Shown here: piece after piece, positions 43,976 through 53,422 of the stretch | Numbering within the stretch: the stretch's first letter is position 1 | How the letters are laid out: each line of letters begins with the position of its first letter | From: Pseudomonas serbica | GTDB taxonomy: Bacteria; Pseudomonadota; Gammaproteobacteria; Pseudomonadales; Pseudomonadaceae | DNA length: 64,000 nt | Direction: 5' to 3' | Assembly: GCF_028823535.1 (NCBI RefSeq) | Contig: NZ_JAQIYM010000007.1 | Location: forward strand, 293,874-357,873 | The notes under the pieces: generated by a model | Told to the model about the DNA's origin: nothing | Seen by the model: only the letters and a program-made list of their open reading frames with translations | The model's database searches: none | Position numbers and translations under genes: made by a program

Positions 43976-45771
43976 TGGACGACTCTCTTTTCGCGCTGCA
44001 AGGTGCGAAGGGTTAATTGGGTAAAGCTGTTCATGGAGCAGTACTGGCCAAAGAAGTGATCGAGCACCATGCCGAACAGAAACACACCGCTGCCGGTGTA
44101 TTGGCTTTCATCGAAGTTGAGGGTGATGCCGACGCCGCGCACGAAATTCGGCCGCGGGTGGCCGATGCGCGCGACCACAGGTTCACTGCTCACCGAAACG
44201 ATGCCGTTGATCTGTTTGCGGATCGCCGACACGTTGCGGTAGTTGTAGAGCGACAACAGCTCCAGCAGCACCTCGCGACCACGGGACACCAACGACATGT
44301 GGTTGAGCGACAGGTGCGAAATCAGCCGCCAGATCACGCCGTTGCCCAGGGGCACGCGCGCGGTGGCGGTGGGCTTGCGCAGGCAGCGGATGTCCTTGAT
44401 CACCGAGTTGCCCGGGATATTGAAATCGCCGCGCTCGCCCCCGTACGGCAACAGCAGGGGCAGGTCACGGTTGCTGCAGGTCAGGCGGATGCTCAACGCA
44501 TCGTTGTTGGCCTCCATCAACCCCAGCTCGCGATCCACTATCCGGATAAACACGTTCGAGCCATCGCGTTGGCCGCTCTGTACCGCACGGCGCCGGGCCA
44601 TCCAGAAGCTTTGGCCGGGACCCTGATCGCCACGGGGTTCGAAAAACGGATGGCAGGTGCCGACCTGATCGATGCCGCCGACCTTGCGCACCCGACGCAC
44701 GCGATCGATGGACACCACTTCGGCCGAGCCTTGCAGGCGCACATCCGGCGTCACTGCGTATTCGTGCTGAGCGTGGGTCAACTTGATCGGCTCGGCCTGC
44801 TGGCGGAACAGGTTGATGATCGGCGTGCAGTTGAGCTTGAAGTTATTGCGCCCGATGTTCTGCGTCAGGCGCGCCAGGCGGTCGCTCAGGTCGTAGTCGG
44901 AAAAGTAGAAGTTGACCTCGACCTTCTCGATCTCCTTGCCGGCCAGAATGCGTGCAAAGCCCGACAGGTCGAAGAACATGAACTTGTCGGGGAAGGTGAA
45001 GTACTCGTGCAGCAAGCGGTAACCGAGGAACGAGCGCTCGGAGTAGTCCACCAGGCCTTCGTCCAGGCTGTAACCCACGGCTTTCAACGCGTTGGCCGGC
45101 AACACGACCTCACGGCTGCGCCCCTGATCTTCGAAGGTCAGCGTGGCCTTGGCCAGGTTGTTGAACAGCAGCTCGTACAGTTGCAGCATCAAGGTGCTTT
45201 CGCCGTCGAGGAAGAACCGCAGGTTGTCCAGTTCCAGCTTGCCGAACATCACGTCGGAGGTGGCCACCAGGCCAATGCGCAAGCGCGCGACCAGGTCAGC
45301 GCTGTGGCCGTTGAACGCCGAGCGTTCCATCTCGATGAATGAGGCCTGTTGCACCGACACCGGCCACAGCTCGACCGGGTAGCAGGTGCGGAATTTACAC
45401 ACCACGCCATCGATCGGGTTGGCACTGAGTTCGGTATGCCGGGGCACGCGGAAAGCCTCGGTGACTTTCTCCTGCTTGCCCAGGTTGAACTCGACGATCG
45501 ACATCGACGGGGTAGGGCGCAGGTAATGCGGGTACAGCACCTCGAGAAACGACTCGACGATTTCCGGCAGCTCGTCGTCGAGCTTTTTGTGCACGCGTGC
45601 AGAGAGAAACGAGAACGCTTCGATCAAGCGCTCGGTGTGCGGGTCTTCGCAGTTATCGCCCTCGATGAGCAACCGCGACGCGATTTTCGGATACTGGCTG
45701 GCGAACTCCTGGCCCAAAAAGCGCAGGTGCGACAGTTCCTTTTCGTAATAGGGCAGCAGATCGTCGAGCAT
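43939..45771 (-). CDS. tssF: T6SS baseplate protein TssF
   Basis: The 610-residue protein begins LDDLLPYYEKELSHLRFLGQ, the standard TssF/ImpG/VasA start. It contains DPHTERLIEAFSFLSARVHK and ends near VLDHFFGQYCSMNSFTQLTL. It is the core of the wedge subcomplex. It starts at a TGATG junction with tssE. Confidence 0.95.
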   Translation of the reverse strand: MLDDLLPYYEKELSHLRFLGQEFASQYPKIASRLLIEGDNCEDPHTERLIEAFSFLSARVHKKLDDELPEIVESFLEVLYPHYLRPTPSMSIVEFNLGKQEKVTEAFRVPRHTELSANPIDGVVCKFRTCYPVELWPVSVQQASFIEMERSAFNGHSADLVARLRIGLVATSDVMFGKLELDNLRFFLDGESTLMLQLYELLFNNLAKATLTFEDQGRSREVVLPANALKAVGYSLDEGLVDYSERSFLGYRLLHEYFTFPDKFMFFDLSGFARILAGKEIEKVEVNFYFSDYDLSDRLARLTQNIGRNNFKLNCTPIINLFRQQAEPIKLTHAQHEYAVTPDVRLQGSAEVVSIDRVRRVRKVGGIDQVGTCHPFFEPRGDQGPGQSFWMARRRAVQSGQRDGSNVFIRIVDRELGLMEANNDALSIRLTCSNRDLPLLLPYGGERGDFNIPGNSVIKDIRCLRKPTATARVPLGNGVIWRLISHLSLNHMSLVSRGREVLLELLSLYNYRNVSAIRKQINGIVSVSSEPVVARIGHPRPNFVRGVGITLNFDESQYTGSGVFLFGMVLDHFFGQYCSMNSFTQLTLRTLQREKRVVQWPPRTGDQPLV

Positions 45772-46253
45772 CAGTTGAGGTTCTGCACTTTGTATTCCTG
45801 GGTGTTGACCTGCAGCACCGCGTCGAAGGACACCTGGCGGGTGACGTCTTGCAGGCGCAGGACCGCGTCCACGCGAAAGGTCAGCATGCGTTGGCCGGTC
45901 TGTTGGGCGAGCAGTTGCACCTTGACGCTGCGAAAGCGCCGGTCACCGACCGTGATGGCCTTCTCCAGTTGCCGCTGAATCAGCAGGCGATCCTTCGGAT
46001 CAAGCACGCTGCGACTGGTGAAGTCGGGCATGCCGTAGTCGAGGATGCTGCCGCTGAGGTTGGCGAAACCCTCCAGCTCGTTGGCGACCAGGGACTGGCG
46101 GGTGTTGACCAGGACTTCGAGGTCGCGAACGATGCTGGCCTTGTAATCGGCCAGCGAACACAAGCGTTGCGATGACGCTTCGATGGACTGATGCGGACGA
46201 TCGTCCAGCAAGCGGTCCAGCAGTGATGGCAACAGCTTGTGTTGACGGGTCAT
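45771..46253 (-). CDS. tssE: T6SS baseplate protein TssE (gp25-like)
   Basis: The 160-residue protein has the GPW/gp25 fold pattern: LPSLLDRLLDD near the start, VNTRQSLVANELEGFANLSGSILDYGMPDF in the middle (quoted in parts: VNTRQ, SILDYGMPDF), then RQLEKAITVGDRRF. It nucleates sheath assembly at the baseplate. It follows tssC by 25 bp. Confidence 0.95.
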   Translation of the reverse strand: MTRQHKLLPSLLDRLLDDRPHQSIEASSQRLCSLADYKASIVRDLEVLVNTRQSLVANELEGFANLSGSILDYGMPDFTSRSVLDPKDRLLIQRQLEKAITVGDRRFRSVKVQLLAQQTGQRMLTFRVDAVLRLQDVTRQVSFDAVLQVNTQEYKVQNLN

Positions 46254-46278
46254 CTTGCCTCCCTGGCAATGTTGGCGA

Positions 46279-47781
46279 TCAGGCGCGGGTCGATTGCGGC
46301 AGTTCGGCGACCAGGCGCAACGAAGCGGTCAGTTCGTCCAGTTGGTAGTGCGGGCGCAGGTAGGTCACGGCCTTGTACACCCCTGGCTTGCCTGGCACCT
46401 CGAACACCTCGGCGCGCGCTTCGCGCAACGGGAACTTGGCCTTGGCTTCCTGGCTGGCGGTGTCGTCCAGCAACACGTAGCTCGACAGCCACTTGTTGAG
46501 GAACAGCTCGACGTCCTTGCGCGAGGCGAAGCTGCCGATCTTGTCGCGCATGATCGCCTTCATGTAGTGGGCGATGCGCGAGGTGGCGAAGATGTACTGC
46601 AACTGCGCGGAAAGCCGGGCGTTGGCGTTGGCGATGTCGGTGTTGTACTGCTTCTGCTTCTGCGTCGACTGGGTGCCGAAGAACGCGGCGTAGTCGGTAC
46701 CTTTGCAGTGCACCAGCGGAATGAAACCCAGGTCCGACAGCTCTTTCTCGCGGCGATCGGTGATGGCGATTTCGGTCGGACACTTGAGGGCGATTTCACC
46801 GTCATCGGTCTTGAACGTGTGGGTTGGCAGGCCTTCCACCAGACCGCCACCCTCGACACCGCGGATCGCCACGCACCAGCCGTAGCGGGAAAACGCATCG
46901 GTGACCCGGGTGCCCAGCGCGTAGGCGGCGTTCATCCACAGGTACTTGTTGTGGTCGCGGCCATCGACGCTTTCGACGAAGTTGAATTCCTCGACCGGCG
47001 TGGTATCCGGGCCGTAAGGCAGGCGACCGAGCACGTGGGGCAGGGTCAGGCCGACGTAACGCGAGTCTTCGCTGGCGCGGAACGACTTCCACTTGGCGTA
47101 TTCGACGGTGTCGAAAATCTTCGCCAGGTCCCGTGGGCCGGACATGTCGGTGAACGAGTCCCAGCCGAACAGCTCTGGCGAGGCCGCCGAAATGAACGGA
47201 GCGTGGGCAGCCGCTGCAACGTGGGAAATCTCTTCGAGCAGGTACATGTCTTCCGGGCTGCGGTTGAACTCGTAGTCACCCAGCAGCATGCCGAACGGTG
47301 CACCACCGAAGGTGCCGTATTCTTCTTCGTAGATCTTCTTGAACAGCGCGCTCTGGTCGAATTCGGAAGCGGACTTGAGGTCGCGCACCAGGTCCTTCTT
47401 CGAAGCATTGAGCAGGTGGATCTTCAGCGTGGTGCTGGTCTCGGTCTGGTCGACCTGATACTTAAGGCCGCGCCAGGACGCTTCCAGCTGCTGGAACTCG
47501 CTGGCGTGCATGATCTCGTTCATTTGCTCGGAGAGCATCGCGTCGATCTCGGCGATGCGCGCATCGAGCACGGCGATCAGGTCCTTGCTTGGCGTCATTT
47601 CGCCTTCCAGGATCTGGTTGACCAATTCACCGATCAGGTCGCGGGTGCGGGTGCGCTCGGTCTCGGAGCGGGCCACGCGGCTTTGCGAAATGATGCTGTC
47701 GAGCAACGAGGATTGCGCGGTGAAGCTGTCCACTTCAACCAGCGTGCTGTCCTGTTGAGTCACGGTTTGCTTGTCGTTCAT
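46279..47781 (-). CDS. tssC: T6SS sheath large subunit TssC
   Basis: The 500-residue protein carries VipB/TssC signatures: SWRGLKYQVDQTETS, FGMLLGDYEFN, AKWKSFRASEDSRYVGL and LPHVLGRLPYG. The ATG at 47781 follows TAGGAGCCTGACG; the longer frame to 47829 would overlap tssB. TssB and TssC build the contractile sheath recognised by ClpV. Confidence 0.97.
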   Translation of the reverse strand: MNDKQTVTQQDSTLVEVDSFTAQSSLLDSIISQSRVARSETERTRTRDLIGELVNQILEGEMTPSKDLIAVLDARIAEIDAMLSEQMNEIMHASEFQQLEASWRGLKYQVDQTETSTTLKIHLLNASKKDLVRDLKSASEFDQSALFKKIYEEEYGTFGGAPFGMLLGDYEFNRSPEDMYLLEEISHVAAAAHAPFISAASPELFGWDSFTDMSGPRDLAKIFDTVEYAKWKSFRASEDSRYVGLTLPHVLGRLPYGPDTTPVEEFNFVESVDGRDHNKYLWMNAAYALGTRVTDAFSRYGWCVAIRGVEGGGLVEGLPTHTFKTDDGEIALKCPTEIAITDRREKELSDLGFIPLVHCKGTDYAAFFGTQSTQKQKQYNTDIANANARLSAQLQYIFATSRIAHYMKAIMRDKIGSFASRKDVELFLNKWLSSYVLLDDTASQEAKAKFPLREARAEVFEVPGKPGVYKAVTYLRPHYQLDELTASLRLVAELPQSTRA

Positions 47782-47791
47782 CGTCAGGCTC

Positions 47792-48325
47792 CTACGCTTT
47801 GTCGTCGGTGGCTGGCACGGCGGCTTCACGGCCGAATTCCTTGCCCAGGGTTTTCAACTTCTCGGTGTTCTGCAGCACGTCCATCAGCAGTTCTTCGAGC
47901 TTGTCGTTGCCGCCCATCTTGTTGCGCAGGTCCGCCAGCTTGTTGCGCACTTCCAGCAGCTTGCGCAGCGGCTCGACCTGCTTGACCACGTTCTGCGGTT
48001 CGAAGTCTTCGAGGGCGTTGAAGTTGAGCTCCACACCCAGTTGCGTGCCGTTCTTGGCCAGGGTGTTGTCGACGCGGTAGGTCAGGCGCGGCTTGATGCC
48101 CTTGAGCACGCCGTTGAAGTTGTCGCGGTCGATGAAAATGAACTTGCGGTCCTTGAGCTTCGGCAGCGGCTCCAGCGGGTTACCGGAGAAATCGCCCAGC
48201 ACACCGACGACAAAGGGCAGCTCTTTCTTTTCCTGAGCGTCACCGATATCCACGTCGTAGGTGATATGGACCCGAGGCGCGCGAACGCGGTCGAGTTTGT
48301 GCTGGGTACTTTCCTTCTTCGCCAT
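47792..48325 (-). CDS. tssB: T6SS sheath small subunit TssB
   Basis: The 177-residue protein has VipA/TssB features: HKLDRVRAPRVHITYDVDI, PFVVGVLGDFSGNP and the C-terminal helical region with LEVRNKLADLRNKMGGND. The ATG at 48325 follows AGGAGATCACG. It lies 10 bp before tssC. Confidence 0.97.
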   Translation of the reverse strand: MAKKESTQHKLDRVRAPRVHITYDVDIGDAQEKKELPFVVGVLGDFSGNPLEPLPKLKDRKFIFIDRDNFNGVLKGIKPRLTYRVDNTLAKNGTQLGVELNFNALEDFEPQNVVKQVEPLRKLLEVRNKLADLRNKMGGNDKLEELLMDVLQNTEKLKTLGKEFGREAAVPATDDKA

Positions 48326-48393
48326 CGTGATCTCCTGTGCGAACAATTCGCTGCAAGTCGTTTGCGTGTCGGTTCAATGGGTGACCGAGCGCG

Positions 48394-49146
48394 TTACATT
48401 CCTTCGATCGTCAGCAGCAGGCGCTGACGAATTTCATCGTTCATTTCCATGATGTTTTCCAAGCCCACCAATTCTTCGAAGCTGGTGTTGCCGGCGATCT
48501 GGGTGCTGCTGCGGATCACCGATTCGTCGGGCAACTGTGAGCGCACCGGCGAACTGATGACGCAAAAGGGCAGGTCGCCGAAGTCTTTCAAGCGTTCGAA
48601 GGTGACGGGAAAACGCAGGCCTTCAAGCAAGCGGCTGATACCGGGGGACTTGCTCAGGCAGTAGAACAGCACCAGGTAATGCACCACGAAGCGGTACAGC
48701 TCGGCGCTGCTGCGATTGGGGTCGTTGATGACCGTGCGAAAACGGGCCAGGTCGAACGAACTGAACCCGACTACCCAGCGCACAGGGCTGGTGATGCGAA
48801 TGGATTGGCCGCTTTGGGACAGTACCTTGTCGTACTCCAGCGCAAACAGTTGCGGGGTGGTACTGAGCAGGTTGAGGGGCACTTCGAGTTCGTTGACCAG
48901 CTGGAACGGAGCGGCCGAGCCGATGCGGTCGTAGAGCGCCTTGAGTTCCTTGAAATGGTGCTGCGTCTCGCGGCCGCTGCTGCGTTGCGCGCCCTGCAGG
49001 TATTCACCGAAAAACGTCTGCGGACGAATCAGCAAAGCCAGGGTCGCCAGGTAGTCCGAAGCCTGCGCCTTGAGCGCGTCAGAAATGGCCCGGGTCTGGC
49101 TTCGCAGCTTGATCAATGCTTCAACATCAAAAAACGTCTGAGTCAT
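48394..49146 (-). CDS. T6SS locus accessory protein of unknown function
   Basis: The 250-residue protein is the first gene of the T6SS operon, 68 bp before tssB. It is soluble and mostly helical, with no signal peptide. Recognisable text includes ALLIRPQTFFGEYLQGAQRS and QGSIRI-like segments such as RITSPVRWVVGFSSFDLARF. I recall genes at this position in some Pseudomonas T6SS clusters, sometimes under a tag name, but cannot assign a function or fold. Its place suggests a role in sheath assembly or regulation. Confidence 0.7.
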   Translation of the reverse strand: MTQTFFDVEALIKLRSQTRAISDALKAQASDYLATLALLIRPQTFFGEYLQGAQRSSGRETQHHFKELKALYDRIGSAAPFQLVNELEVPLNLLSTTPQLFALEYDKVLSQSGQSIRITSPVRWVVGFSSFDLARFRTVINDPNRSSAELYRFVVHYLVLFYCLSKSPGISRLLEGLRFPVTFERLKDFGDLPFCVISSPVRSQLPDESVIRSSTQIAGNTSFEELVGLENIMEMNDEIRQRLLLTIEGM

Positions 49147-49841
49147 CGGTAACTTCGTCCTTGAACACTTCGCGACGACTACCCGGATATACAGGGGAGT
49201 ACGGGCGCAGTGACTAATTTCTCGACCAGTTCACAGTTGTGATCGCTGATGTTTGACATCAAGAAATCACACTGCCAGGAATCATTGGGAGTGCGATGCT
49301 GGCATATGGATATCGAGTTGCCAGTAACGTCGTGTATGGCAACGGGATGTGTAGGAAAGTTCCTACGAGGCGCGGATTTTTTCTTTTTTTTGTGACCTGC
49401 CGCAATGATGTCTGCTTGCCATCATCTGCCGGATGTCAATTGCACAAGTGCCTGAAACCCAATGGATTCAATGGTTTCCGGAAGAAAATGGATCCAATTT
49501 TTAATTAAAAAAAATTGAAAAAAGGTGAACCGGTTCACCTAATGCCCGCTTGATTATCCGGTAAGGAAAAAATTGAAGAATAAGTGTCATATTACTGGCA
49601 CGAAGTGATGGCATCCCGAGATATCCGTGGATATACAAGGCGACCTTGCGCTGTTGAACGAGTGTTCGGGCAATACGGAGTTACATATCGCCGTTATTTC
49701 TGTATAACGCGCCAGGTACGACTGCGTCTCACAACTTTCATGTGTCGGCCGTGCATTAGCGTGAGGGCTTTCGGGCCTTCGTTAAATGGAATTTATGCTC
49801 GCCACGGATACAAGGCGACGCGACTATTGAGGCCCTGTCTC
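49147..49841. other. Divergent intergenic region between T6SS operon and M48 gene
   Basis: The 695-bp region holds no convincing ORF. It must include the T6SS operon promoter (near 49150-49300) and the promoter of the M48 gene. The part from about 49370 to 49560 is markedly AT-rich, with T- and A-runs (for example 49377-49391 and 49497-49520). I found no clear sigma-54 (GG-N10-GC) site. Confidence 0.5.
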
Positions 49842-52007
49842 ATGAGAACGTTGAAACTCATTGCCGTGCTGATTCTCCTGCCGCTTTTCCTTGGCTTGTT
49901 TGGTGTCTGGGAGTTACAGCGCAGCACCGAGAGCATCAAGGAGTTCGCTGATATCAAGGCCGAACTGAGCGAGATGCATGTCGAAATCGAAGCGATGGTT
50001 GCCAAGCCGTTCTCACGCTCGGCCAAGGTCGATATCAACGGCGAACGCATGGGTGTCCACGAGGCGTTATCGCGGGTTACCCAGGCCGAACACGAACTGA
50101 CCATCGTGCAGCCGGTGGTTGGCGTGATGAACAACCTGGCCAAGGGTGCCATCGCCCTCGGCCTGCTGGCCTCGCTGGTCGGCGTGCTGGGGCTGCTGGG
50201 TTTGCGTTGGGCCGGCGCCCGCGCGAGTCATTCCCGTGAACGATTGCTGCACACCTTCAGCCGGGTGAGCCGTCTGTTGCCGTACCTGCTGGTGGGGCAC
50301 ATCGTCGCCATGGGCGCAGCGGTGGCGGCCATCCTCGGTTTCGAAGGCCTGGGGCTGTGGCACATGGGGAACATGAGCACCGGTGAATTCAAGCTGATGC
50401 TCGTCGTGCTAATGCTGATGCTCGGTTTCCTGTATTCGATCTGGCAGATGGGCAAACAGCTGCCGGTCATGCTGCACATGTTCCAGTCCACGCCGATGAG
50501 CGTTCTCGGCCAAGTTGTCACACCGGAGCAGGCGCCTGCGCTGTGGGCCCGTGTTCGCGAGCTGGCGGATCAACTCGGTGCGCTGGCACCCGAGCACATA
50601 GTGTTGGGCATGACCGAAGGCTTTTACGTCACCTCCAGCGACGTCAACCTGCTGCCGTCAGGCACCGCGCTCAAGGGCCGCACCCTGCACGTGCCGATGC
50701 TGTACCTGGGCCTGCTCGATTCGGCGGAAACCGGCGCGGTCATCGGTCACGAACTGGCCCACTTCGCCGGTGCCGATACCGAGTACAGCCTGCGTTTCGT
50801 ACCGATCTACGAGGGTATCGGCCGCAGTCTCGGCGTGATTGCCGAAACCATGCTGCAAAGCGATGTGCTGCAACGCACGACGCTGTGGCCGGCGTTCATG
50901 CTCGGTGAGTATTTCATTGAGCGTTTCGATCACGCGGTGAACCATTGGAGTCGCGTGCGGGAGCTGGCGGCGGACGCGGCGGGCGCGAAGTTGACGGGGA
51001 ATATCGCCATCGCGTCGGCGTTGGTGCGCATCGCTGCCATCGACCCCTTGTTGCAGCAGGGTGTATCGACCCATGTAGCCCGCGCGACCAACCCCAGCGC
51101 CGAACACGTGCGTACCGGCGATTTGCCTGGCAGCCTGGTGCAGGAGCTGGCCGTGCAGCCGCTGACCCTGCCCGAGGAGGAAATGGCAACCAGCCTGCCT
51201 CATCCGTCGGACACTCACCCCTCCAATCGCGAGCGGCTGGCGTCCCTGCAAGTCACGGTCGAAGAGGCCGTCAGCCGCGGCACCCGTCCGATCAACGCGG
51301 CACAAGCCTGCGCCGCGATGGATCACTATTTCGCCGATCCCCAGGCATTGCGTGCGCGCATTACCGAGGACTTTCTCGGCCATTACGTGGAGCAGGATGC
51401 GGCGATTGTGCAGGAGTTGCGTAGCCATGCCGGCAATGCCACGGAGGAAGTCCGACTGCATGAAGGCGCACGATTGCGCGGGTGGATTACCCTGGGTTGC
51501 TTCTCGCTCTTTTTGCTGTTGGGCTTGGGGTTGCTGGTCTTGCCGTGGCTGCTGCCGCAGGCTTCAGGGAGTAACAAATCGATGATACTGGTCGCTGGTG
51601 GGGTGCTCGTCGTATTGATGGCATGCCTGCTGCCGTTCTCGTTGCGCTTGCTCAAGCGGGCGAACAAGACCGCGTTGTTGCTGACGCCCGAGCACTTCGT
51701 CTTTGCCAACCTCAAGGCACCACTGCCGATCCGGCACGTCGCTGATTTTGGCCTGCAAATGGGCCAGGGGCTGCACTTGAATCTGCTGCTGGAAGACGAT
51801 GCCCCGATGCCTGAGTTGGCCTCGCGCTCGTTCTTTTCGCCTGATGCGAAGCTCGACAAGAAAAAGCGCTGGGTCCAGTTACAGTTGATTCAGTTCTGCC
51901 GGGACGACAAAAAGCTCAAGAATGAGCAATTGGCGGAACTGATCGGCACTTACCTCAATGCAGGCACAGCCCGGCACTTGCTGCAGCAGCGATTCGAGCA
52001 GGCCTGA
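49842..52007 (+). CDS. M48-family membrane metalloprotease
   Basis: The protein has 721 residues from the ATG at 49842; upstream in-frame ATGs lie in AT-rich non-coding DNA. It has an N-terminal membrane segment (5-22), further segments around 105-122, 148-172 and 185-200, the zinc motif HELAH at 303-307 with a candidate third ligand in SRVRELAADAAGAKL, and a C-terminal pair of membrane segments near 560-610. It is thus an inner-membrane peptidase of the HtpX/Ste24 type. Substrates are unknown. It diverges from the T6SS operon. A degenerate copy of its codons ~580-640 lies at 54286-54466. Confidence 0.8.
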   Translation: MRTLKLIAVLILLPLFLGLFGVWELQRSTESIKEFADIKAELSEMHVEIEAMVAKPFSRSAKVDINGERMGVHEALSRVTQAEHELTIVQPVVGVMNNLAKGAIALGLLASLVGVLGLLGLRWAGARASHSRERLLHTFSRVSRLLPYLLVGHIVAMGAAVAAILGFEGLGLWHMGNMSTGEFKLMLVVLMLMLGFLYSIWQMGKQLPVMLHMFQSTPMSVLGQVVTPEQAPALWARVRELADQLGALAPEHIVLGMTEGFYVTSSDVNLLPSGTALKGRTLHVPMLYLGLLDSAETGAVIGHELAHFAGADTEYSLRFVPIYEGIGRSLGVIAETMLQSDVLQRTTLWPAFMLGEYFIERFDHAVNHWSRVRELAADAAGAKLTGNIAIASALVRIAAIDPLLQQGVSTHVARATNPSAEHVRTGDLPGSLVQELAVQPLTLPEEEMATSLPHPSDTHPSNRERLASLQVTVEEAVSRGTRPINAAQACAAMDHYFADPQALRARITEDFLGHYVEQDAAIVQELRSHAGNATEEVRLHEGARLRGWITLGCFSLFLLLGLGLLVLPWLLPQASGSNKSMILVAGGVLVVLMACLLPFSLRLLKRANKTALLLTPEHFVFANLKAPLPIRHVADFGLQMGQGLHLNLLLEDDAPMPELASRSFFSPDAKLDKKKRWVQLQLIQFCRDDKKLKNEQLAELIGTYLNAGTARHLLQQRFEQA

Positions 52008-52029
52008 AGGCTTTCAGCATTGGCAAGCG

Positions 52030-52195
52030 TGGGGCGCCGGGTTCAATGGCTCCCTGCGCAAAGCTGATGAAGGTCTGATAGCAGCCCTTGCAGTTCGTTG
52101 TTTTCGTCCAGCAAGGGTGTTGCGTTTTCATACAGGACAACGTCGTTGATCGAGCCCATGCCAACGCGTACGCCGTATCCTGGGGCAGCGCACGC
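52030..52195 (-). pseudogene. Remnant of a DUF6966-like gene
   Basis: This non-coding segment matches the 3' part of the gene at 54481-54759: both read AGCTGATG.AGGTCTGATAGCAGC, then CAACGTCGTTGATCGAGCCC. Relative to the intact copy it lacks about 25 bp (the part coding LMSLYGG) and has no 5' half. It is therefore a broken copy left behind the M48 gene. Confidence 0.7.
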
Positions 52196-52277
52196 CCGCC
52201 TTTCTGTTCAGGGCCAGGGAAGTGGTCGGCGATGTTGAGGGCACGGATATGGATGGTTTCATGAGGTTCTTTTTTGA

Positions 52278-52805
52278 ATGAGCGACTCGGGCCAGATCAA
52301 CGACCATTTTCAGCGAGATATTCAGGTAGCGTGCAAGAGGGCTATCGAGCAATTTCGCCAAGCGCACCCCACTGCCGATGTCTGTGGGTTTGCGCTGTAC
52401 TCAGACGCTGATGCGCGGACTCTGGTGCCGTCGTTCAACACGGCTGATCACTTGGCGCGCGTGCAGGCTGAAGAACCTGCTGAGCAGGCGTATTTCAAAT
52501 GGTCACCCGCTGAATGGAGCCACGAAACCTTCGGTGGCGATCACTTCAACGTCCTGTCGAGCCTGTTGTGGGACTTGGCTGATTCGATTCCCGATGAAGA
52601 TTTTGAACGTCACCGCGCACTCGTCTTCGAACACTGTGTTGCGGCCTTGAGGTCGCTGACGACGTGCGCGTTTGAGAACGCCATTTATGTATTCGCAGTC
52701 TCTGACTCTCAAAGCGTGCCGGAAGAAATCGCCTGGATTACGCAACTCAATACCCCCGAGCAAGCCCTCGAATTCAAGACATGGTTAGAGCAGGTCGAGC
52801 AATGA
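52278..52805 (+). CDS. DUF4303 domain protein
   Basis: The 175-residue soluble protein resembles DUF4303: ACKRAIEQFRQAHPTADVCG, GFALYSDADARTLVPSFNT and WSPAEWSHETFGGDHFNVLS. DUF4303 proteins are small proteins of unknown role often found among polymorphic-toxin immunity genes. The ATG at 52278 is 17 bases behind a GAGG. It is followed by the CbrC-like gene on the same strand. Confidence 0.7.
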   Translation: MSDSGQINDHFQRDIQVACKRAIEQFRQAHPTADVCGFALYSDADARTLVPSFNTADHLARVQAEEPAEQAYFKWSPAEWSHETFGGDHFNVLSSLLWDLADSIPDEDFERHRALVFEHCVAALRSLTTCAFENAIYVFAVSDSQSVPEEIAWITQLNTPEQALEFKTWLEQVEQ

Positions 52806-52833
52806 AAGGCATGCACTTAACAAGGATGCGTAC

Positions 52834-53376
52834 ATGACACTGCCCCACTTTATTTATCATCCCGATCCCGTCGGTAGCGGTTCGGTGCAAGCCTCTTACG
52901 CCACTTGCGTGAGCTGCAATCAGGCGCGAGGCTACATTTATGTGGGCCCGGTATACGCCATTGATGAATACGAAAACTGCATCTGCCCTTGGTGCATTGC
53001 CGACGGGAGTGCGCACCAGCGCCTGGGCGCGACGTTTGTCGATGACGAGAGTATCGGCCTGGACGGCGAAGACACGCTGAGCGAGGCGCAGATCGCCGAA
53101 GTCAGCCAGCGCACGCCTGGTTTTAATGGCTGGCAGCAAGAGTGCTGGCTGACTCACTGCGACGACGCAGCCGAGTTTGTCGGTAAGGCCGGCCATGCAG
53201 AGTTGCTTGAACTGGGCCCAGCGGCCATCGCCGCCGTTCAGGACTCAACAGGATTGGAGGACGGCCCGCAGTGGCGAGCGTTCTTCAATGCCCTGGATAA
53301 GGATCATGGGCCTACCGCCTACCTGTTCAAATGTCGCCACTGCGCCACGCTGGGCGCTTACCAAGACAGCCATTGA
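52834..53376 (+). CDS. CbrC family protein (UPF0167)
   Basis: The 180-residue protein has the CbrC pattern. It starts LPHFIYHPDPVGSGSVQ, with cysteine pairs CVSCNQARG and CICPWCIADG, then WLTHCDDAAEFVG and a final CRHCATLGAYQD. The Cys pairs could bind zinc. E. coli CbrC is linked to colicin E2 tolerance. The role here is unknown, but its place in a toxin/immunity-rich island fits a protective function. The ATG follows AAGGATGCGTAC. Confidence 0.8.
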   Translation: MTLPHFIYHPDPVGSGSVQASYATCVSCNQARGYIYVGPVYAIDEYENCICPWCIADGSAHQRLGATFVDDESIGLDGEDTLSEAQIAEVSQRTPGFNGWQQECWLTHCDDAAEFVGKAGHAELLELGPAAIAAVQDSTGLEDGPQWRAFFNALDKDHGPTAYLFKCRHCATLGAYQDSH

Positions 53377-53422
53377 TACCCAAAGTGCTCAATCCGAGGC
53401 TCCCCACAAGGAAGAATCTCTG

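Noticed and set aside
49210..49223. Shared GTGAC(T/A)AATTTCTC motif with 58889-58902 as a common T6SS/vgrG regulator site
   Set aside because: One 13-of-14 match between two AT-rich intergenic regions of this size is close to chance, and the orientation relative to transcription differs.
49147..49320. Sigma-54 promoter for the T6SS operon
   Set aside because: The best candidate (TGGCAGTGTGATTTCTT on the minus strand) lacks the GC of the -12 element.
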